A DNA stretch of 33,774 nucleotides from Candidatus Omnitrophota bacterium (GTDB taxonomy: Bacteria; Omnitrophota; Gorgyraeia; Zapsychrales; Zapsychraceae): positions 1 to 33,774 of the forward strand of contig JAGLQN010000054.1 of NCBI GenBank assembly GCA_023136835.1, in the 5' to 3' direction. Both the position numbers and the translations under genes were made by a program. Shown piece by piece: positions 29,727 through 33,774 of this stretch. The notes under the pieces are model-generated. The model had not been told where the DNA came from and did not search any database. It saw only the letters and a list, made by a program, of their open reading frames with translations. Each line of letters opens with the position of its first letter. The stretch's first letter is position 1.

Positions 29727-32720
29727 TTATTTCCATCCTTGTTTATTCAATTGCTCAACGTGATTCTTAACCCTAGTAGCTTCTGACTTCCACGCCGAAT
29801 GTACTTGTACAAATTCATATGTGAAATCCGCAGAATCTACAACAGATGCCATAGAATAGTTTGCACGTTTGAAATCTGTTAAATGTTTTATTAATTGTTT
29901 CTGTGCTGTTTTGGGTATATCTGGTAATTTACTATCCACATTACCACCAGATATTACCCCATCTTTCGTTGTCGGTAGAGGCGTTATTACCTTATTACCC
30001 TGTTTCTCGGTAATTACAGCGACAGACTTATTTTGAGAAGCAGACTCCTGTTTACCATTTATTTCTTGTGTATATAATATATATTTAGTAATATAGGTAA
30101 TATCATGTAAAGGGGTAATGTTTTTATCTGGTAATGTTGGGGTAATGGCCGGGTAATTCAGTAAAAACGTTTCTTCCGCCCCTTCTTTAAGGGTAACAAT
30201 GGTTTCGAAGTTATCAAACGGATTAAAATTGTGTAATGTACATACATTTTTTTGTACTGTAGTATCATCGTCTGTTTTCACGCTTTGTTTTTCTACAATA
30301 AGTCCTGGCACTTTATTAACCAGTCCGGAGTCGCCTTTTCCTTTGCCGTTTATGATCTGGCTGATTCTACCCTGTGATACCCCCATTGCCCGTTGCAACT
30401 GGCTATAATCTAGTTCTCCTGCGCCATTCAATAGATTACAAAAATGAAGCTCTACGTCTGTTAATTTCGTTCCTTGGTTCTTTGCCCTGCCTATATACAA
30501 TTCCTTGGCATCATTATAATCATCTATGTTTGCAATTAATTCGTTGTTTTCTGTTCGATATCTCTGCCTGTGTCTAAGTATTGCAAACGCACATACAATA
30601 TCGCCAAAAATAAGAAAATTGCGGCGGTTTCCTCTATCTATCCAGTCTATATCATCTGCGTAAGGAACCACAACCGTATATAATTGCTTCTTTATATCAT
30701 CAAGAATACATCGACATATTTCTACATCTATGTTTTCGGGTAATCCTGCCCGGCCAGTTCTTAATTTTTCTTTTTGAAATTTAAAAACCTCGTCGTCTTG
30801 TTTTTCGGATTCGTCTACCCCTCCACCAAACTGCCTATTCAACAGCTGTATGCTCTGATCATCATCTACAGAAGTCAACCACCATGATATCCTGGGCGGG
30901 ATGTACAACTCTTTAACATCAAGGTTTTTATCAAGTGTTGTGTAGTTATCGCCTTCCTGGAAGTTCGATGTTGATCGTTTTATTATTCCTTCCAGTGTCT
31001 CTGACAGATCAATATCGTCTGAGAAAACTACTGCGCCTTCGGGAATATCCATGTAGTATATTGCACGATCTGAAAGCGTAGTGTTGAATTTATACTTTTC
31101 TGGGAGCAAGTGCATCATGGCTTTGCAGCAGTGTGTTTTGCCTTTCCCGCTGTCCCCAGATACCTTCGGGTGGATTCCATCACTGTTAAGTACAGACTGT
31201 ATGCCTATGGAGACCAATAGTGCCCGCGCCAAGGGTTCGTCGCCGACATGTAAAGTAGCATGTGTTTCAATTAATTTTTTGACTGGATCCCCGGTATAAA
31301 TTATTTCTCGTGCAGCTTCTACTATATCTTCGGGTATTGTACTTATTGGTTCATCTGGTTGTTTTTCTTTGACATCATATTTCTCTTTGTTTGCCTTTTC
31401 CTTGGCATCAGCTTTCATCTCTGAGATTAATTCTGAAATAATTTTAGATGAAAACCCAAAGTGTTTTTTTATGTGGTTCTCGATGAATGCAGTTTTATAT
31501 GACGTTCCGTTTCCATTTAGTCGACTTTTAATGAATTCCGTTGCTGTCGGAATATTATCAAGTGGCTCATTAGAAACATATGTATTTTCTAGCCTTGTGA
31601 CTATCAATGGCTTTGAATTCTTTATCAAAGTCTTAAACTCGTCGGAATCATGTCTTTTCAGATATTCAGCCAAGTCTATTTTATCGACATTATCTATATC
31701 CGGCAGCTCTATAATTCTAACATTTGTTCCCTTGTTATCTAGGAAATCAGCTGTATCTGTTGCGCCCTCTCTCCCGGCATCATCGTTGTCATTACAAATG
31801 ATAACATGTTTCATGCCATCTACCAACGAGGCCGCCCTTTCAATCTCATTTTTTTTGAACCGAACGGTGACAGGACTTATGCATGGTTCCCCAGATTGCA
31901 TTGTCATTATACAGTCTGTGACCCCCTCGGTTATGATACAATAATCTTTACCCCTGATTGAATCGATACCATAAAAATGTTCATTCGAAATAACATCACT
32001 TATATATTGTCTGTTGTCTTTTTTAGTTAATTGTTTTTTATACTTTGATTTTTCAAATTCATTTTCAGGCGTCCATTTTGTTTGCCTTGCAATTGAATAT
32101 ACAACTTTACCACCCTTCCAATATGGAAATATTATGCGCCCTTGGTAAAATGATCTGATTCCATCTCTCGTTTTAATCAAAAAACCAGTTTTAAGTAAAT
32201 CTTCTTTGTGAAACAATCCATCAAAAACAGCACATAGATTTTCATCTACAGGAGCAAAACCTATGTGTAATCTATCCATTGTTTCATATGTGATCCCCCA
32301 TTTATCTGTAATGTATTTTCGGTGTCCTTCTGTTAAGCAGTTATGATAGTGTTCTGCTATTGCTGTGGTTATAGTAAAGATGTTGTTTGCTTCAACATTG
32401 ACTTTAATATTCGAATTGTCGAATGTTATCCCTGCCATTTCTGCTGCAGTCTTGAGTATGGTAGGAAAATCTGTGATGATATCTAGGTTTTCAGCATATG
32501 CAATCCAGTTGAAAACATCCCCTTTTGCATCACTAGCCCAGTCGTTAAAAACCTGTTGATTACGATCCACATTCAAAGACTTGCCTGACTGACTGCCTAC
32601 TTGGGTTGCGCCAGTATATTGTCCATTGCCATCATTTGTTAGATTTACAGTTTGCCCTATAACATCAACAATATCCAACTTATCTTTTATCGTGTCAATG
32701 TTTAATCTATTGTCAGTCAT
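29727..32720 (-). CDS. Primase-helicase replication protein (DnaG-like, TOPRIM, AAA+)
   Basis: 997 residues. Residues 1-100 align with a DnaG CHC2 domain (DIVDVIGQTVNL, then QVFNDWASDAKGDVFNWIA) but lack all four zinc Cys/His ligands. The TOPRIM primase domain is at about 258-345: E265 in CIITEGVTD and NDNDDAGREG at 310-319. The ATPase/helicase domain has Walker A GDSGKGKTH (522-530) and Walker B VVFSDDID (564-571). A helix-turn-helix lies near 770-795 (QLQRAMGVSQGRISQIINGK), and the C-terminus is low-complexity, then helical. It would unwind DNA and lay primers at the viral fork. GGTGA precedes the ATG. No polymerase is in the window, so the host's or one outside is used. Confidence 0.9.
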   Translation of the reverse strand: MTDNRLNIDTIKDKLDIVDVIGQTVNLTNDGNGQYTGATQVGSQSGKSLNVDRNQQVFNDWASDAKGDVFNWIAYAENLDIITDFPTILKTAAEMAGITFDNSNIKVNVEANNIFTITTAIAEHYHNCLTEGHRKYITDKWGITYETMDRLHIGFAPVDENLCAVFDGLFHKEDLLKTGFLIKTRDGIRSFYQGRIIFPYWKGGKVVYSIARQTKWTPENEFEKSKYKKQLTKKDNRQYISDVISNEHFYGIDSIRGKDYCIITEGVTDCIMTMQSGEPCISPVTVRFKKNEIERAASLVDGMKHVIICNDNDDAGREGATDTADFLDNKGTNVRIIELPDIDNVDKIDLAEYLKRHDSDEFKTLIKNSKPLIVTRLENTYVSNEPLDNIPTATEFIKSRLNGNGTSYKTAFIENHIKKHFGFSSKIISELISEMKADAKEKANKEKYDVKEKQPDEPISTIPEDIVEAAREIIYTGDPVKKLIETHATLHVGDEPLARALLVSIGIQSVLNSDGIHPKVSGDSGKGKTHCCKAMMHLLPEKYKFNTTLSDRAIYYMDIPEGAVVFSDDIDLSETLEGIIKRSTSNFQEGDNYTTLDKNLDVKELYIPPRISWWLTSVDDDQSIQLLNRQFGGGVDESEKQDDEVFKFQKEKLRTGRAGLPENIDVEICRCILDDIKKQLYTVVVPYADDIDWIDRGNRRNFLIFGDIVCAFAILRHRQRYRTENNELIANIDDYNDAKELYIGRAKNQGTKLTDVELHFCNLLNGAGELDYSQLQRAMGVSQGRISQIINGKGKGDSGLVNKVPGLIVEKQSVKTDDDTTVQKNVCTLHNFNPFDNFETIVTLKEGAEETFLLNYPAITPTLPDKNITPLHDITYITKYILYTQEINGKQESASQNKSVAVITEKQGNKVITPLPTTKDGVISGGNVDSKLPDIPKTAQKQLIKHLTDFKRANYSMASVVDSADFTYEFVQVHSAWKSEATRVKNHVEQLNKQGWK

Positions 32721-32724
32721 TATA

Positions 32725-33351
32725 TCACCAAAGTTTAACAGTGCTTATAGGAGAATTTCTATCAGCATATTCCCCATATCCACCGCCGGATTTATACAAC
32801 TTTTTTACTAAAAACAAAGGCAAATCTTTGTTTATGTCTAACCAAACTCTACCATATAATGGGTACAGGTCACTATTAAATAAAAACGACAATTGCCTCT
32901 TACGCCATTTTTGTCTAAAACCTATATAGTCGTCGTGTAATGTAAACTTTATATGGTCATTTTTATATTTGTTTTCGAGATTAAATAACCAGTCAACTTT
33001 ATATCCTTTTGTTTTATAATTTTCACATCGCTCTAGTATACTTTTTGTATTTATAGATGAATTCTGAAGTTCTATAATGCGTTTGCTGTTATTATTTAGT
33101 ATGTCAGCAATATTATCACCTATGCGAACCTCTACATCACAATTAAACGAAAGTGCGAGTTTTTTCCATTTAAGATGCCATTCTGTTTCTGATTTATAAT
33201 CACAATCAACAGATTTATTTTTATGTGCCCAATGCCATATATTAATTAAACCACATTTTGGTATCATTTCTGTTTCACAGTGTGGACAATATGCAATACT
33301 GTCTGGCAATGCCTCTTTTTTGGATCCGTCGTTGTCAATAGCGTAAAGCAT
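32725..33351 (-). CDS. CoiA-like nuclease
   Basis: 208 residues, ATG at 33351, GAGGG about 8 nt upstream. The N-terminus has CPHC (22-25) with C33 and a WHWAHK block (39-44) that could bind zinc. Then come the hallmarks of the CoiA/restriction-like fold: SETEWHLKWK (54-63), IADI with D83, and IIELQNSSI with E94 and Q96, as in a PD-(D/E)xK site. CoiA-family proteins help DNA uptake or cut DNA; in viruses they probably process replication or recombination intermediates. It is next to the primase-helicase with a 4-nt gap, supporting a replication role. Confidence 0.75.
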   Translation of the reverse strand: MLYAIDNDGSKKEALPDSIAYCPHCETEMIPKCGLINIWHWAHKNKSVDCDYKSETEWHLKWKKLALSFNCDVEVRIGDNIADILNNNSKRIIELQNSSINTKSILERCENYKTKGYKVDWLFNLENKYKNDHIKFTLHDDYIGFRQKWRKRQLSFLFNSDLYPLYGRVWLDINKDLPLFLVKKLYKSGGGYGEYADRNSPISTVKLW

Positions 33352-33353
33352 AA

Positions 33354-33458
33354 TTACGCCCTCAACACGTTTAAATACTTTAAAAACAATTTATATATTG
33401 GTTCCTGAGAATCTCTTTTATACCCTGCCTGCCAGCTGGGTGTTCCTTTTACTAACAT
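33354..33458 (-). CDS. Tiny ORF between regulator and nuclease
   Basis: 34 codons from ATG at 33458 to TAA at 33354, ending 2 nt before the nuclease ATG. GGTGA lies 5 nt upstream, inside the end of the AbrB-like gene. The peptide (MLVKGTPSWQAGYKRDSQEP, then IYKLFLKYLNVLRA) is basic and helical. Packing and SD favour a gene, but it is short. The same DNA holds a TATA-like run (33387-33398) that could be a second promoter. Confidence 0.45.
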   Translation of the reverse strand: MLVKGTPSWQAGYKRDSQEPIYKLFLKYLNVLRA

Positions 33459-33463
33459 CTCCG

Positions 33464-33616
33464 TCACCACTTTCTAAATACAAGTCGTGCCTCGTTTTCT
33501 CCGGTATCTTCGATCTTGCATTTCCCTGGTTTCAATTTGTGGTAATCCACAAAGGCTTTGGGTATTAGTGTATACAATGATCCACTAACATCAATTATAG
33601 AAGTTTCGGTTATCAT
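33464..33616 (-). CDS. AbrB-like small DNA-binding regulator
   Basis: 50 residues from ATG at 33616. SGSLYTLIPKAFVDYHKLKP, followed by GKCKIEDTGENEARLVF, has the pattern of a swapped-hairpin AbrB/SpoVT domain, which binds DNA as a dimer. It begins the replication operon and has a TATA box centred about 27 nt before its SD-less ATG. An inverted repeat TATACTTT-N10-AAAGTATA overlaps the start of transcription, suggesting autoregulation. Confidence 0.7.
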   Translation of the reverse strand: MITETSIIDVSGSLYTLIPKAFVDYHKLKPGKCKIEDTGENEARLVFRKW

Positions 33617-33650
33617 CTATACTTTAGATACGTCCAAAGTATATAATACT
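33617..33650 (-). promoter_or_regulatory. Promoter and inverted-repeat operator of the replication operon
   Basis: The minus strand carries TATTATATAC (about 33640-33649), a TATA box centred about 27 nt from ATG 33616. The exact 8-bp inverted repeat TATACTTT (33618-33625) / AAAGTATA (33636-33643), 10-nt spacer, covers the TATA edge and the likely transcription start, an ideal place for a repressor. Confidence 0.6.
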
Positions 33651-33774
33651 TCCCACTTAAAAACCACCCGCCACACCACAACCGAAAACCACAATAAAAA
33701 AAGAATATTAGATGATGCCCTGCCTTTTAATGCAGGGTAGTTGACTTTGAGCCAGCACCGCACATGGACTAAAA
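33651..33774 (-). terminator. Right-end intergenic region with hairpin and T-tract
   Basis: No gene is visible here. On the minus strand CCCTGC (33732-33737) pairs with GCAGGG (33718-33723) across 8 nt, and a T7 run (33696-33702) follows about 15 nt further on. This suggests termination of a gene beyond the right edge. I see no tRNA or att-like repeat. Confidence 0.4.

Noticed and set aside
33558-33740. Plus-strand 60-codon ORF at the right end
   Set aside because: It overlaps the AbrB-like gene and its promoter on the minus strand, and its sequence is low-complexity (Thr/Asn-rich).
1-33774. Provirus with integrase, att sites or tRNA
   Set aside because: No recombinase, tRNA or matching direct repeats were found by eye; the window shows only lytic and virion functions, though regions outside could differ.

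Overview
The window is part of the genome of a tailed (head-tail, Caudoviricetes-type) archaeal virus, or of a provirus-like copy of one. Every gene I can support lies on the minus strand, so the window is read from right (33.6 kb) to left (1). The archaeal assignment rests on five things: TATA boxes centred about 25-30 nt upstream of start codons that lack a Shine-Dalgarno (SD) sequence (leaderless starts); SD-led starts inside operons; AbrB-like and DUF2080-like small proteins typical of archaea; secreted proteins with an archaeal-style signal peptide; and no bacterial -35/-10 promoters. The composition is AT-rich by eye. A euryarchaeal host (methanogen or ANME relative) is my inference. An in-frame TAG in one small gene is compatible with such a host but does not prove it.

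Right to left the layout is as follows. (1) 33.6-28.2 kb, early/replication block: AbrB-like regulator, a tiny ORF, a CoiA-like nuclease, a large primase-helicase fusion, a Dam-type methyltransferase, a small ORF interrupted by TAG, a helix-turn-helix protein and two small proteins. (2) 28.1-25.4 kb: a palindrome-rich promoter region, then a tight run of about a dozen very small genes around a second N6-adenine methyltransferase. (3) 25.4-16.6 kb, packaging and head: small and large terminase, portal, Mu gpF-like minor head protein, protease-scaffold fusion, decoration protein, HK97-fold major capsid protein and four small structural or unknown proteins. (4) 16.4-10.0 kb, accessory virion/lysis cassette: three tiny overlapping membrane proteins, two paralogous secreted proteins, a structural protein, a glycoside-hydrolase-like protein, a LamG protein carrying seventeen exact 20-residue repeats, and adaptor-like proteins. 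(5) 10.0-6.5 kb, neck and tail tube: head-tail connectors, a small two-gene insert with its own promoter, tail completion proteins and the tail tube protein. (6) 6.5-0 kb, tail: tail assembly chaperone with a probable -1 programmed frameshift, a tail protein with an embedded carbohydrate-binding-like domain, the tape measure, and a large tail protein cut by the left edge of the window.

The genes form a coherent long-tailed virion programme. The terminase fills a head built by protease, scaffold, capsid and decoration proteins; connectors join it to a tail whose length is set by the 792-residue tape measure. Several proteins (LamG, glycosidase-like, CBM-like insert, jelly-roll pair at the left end) point to recognition or digestion of a glycan-rich cell surface. 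No integrase, CRISPR array, tRNA or insertion sequence was seen. No gene-free stretch exceeds 300 nt; the longest (16377-16574, 28111-28254, 33617-33774) are described as features.
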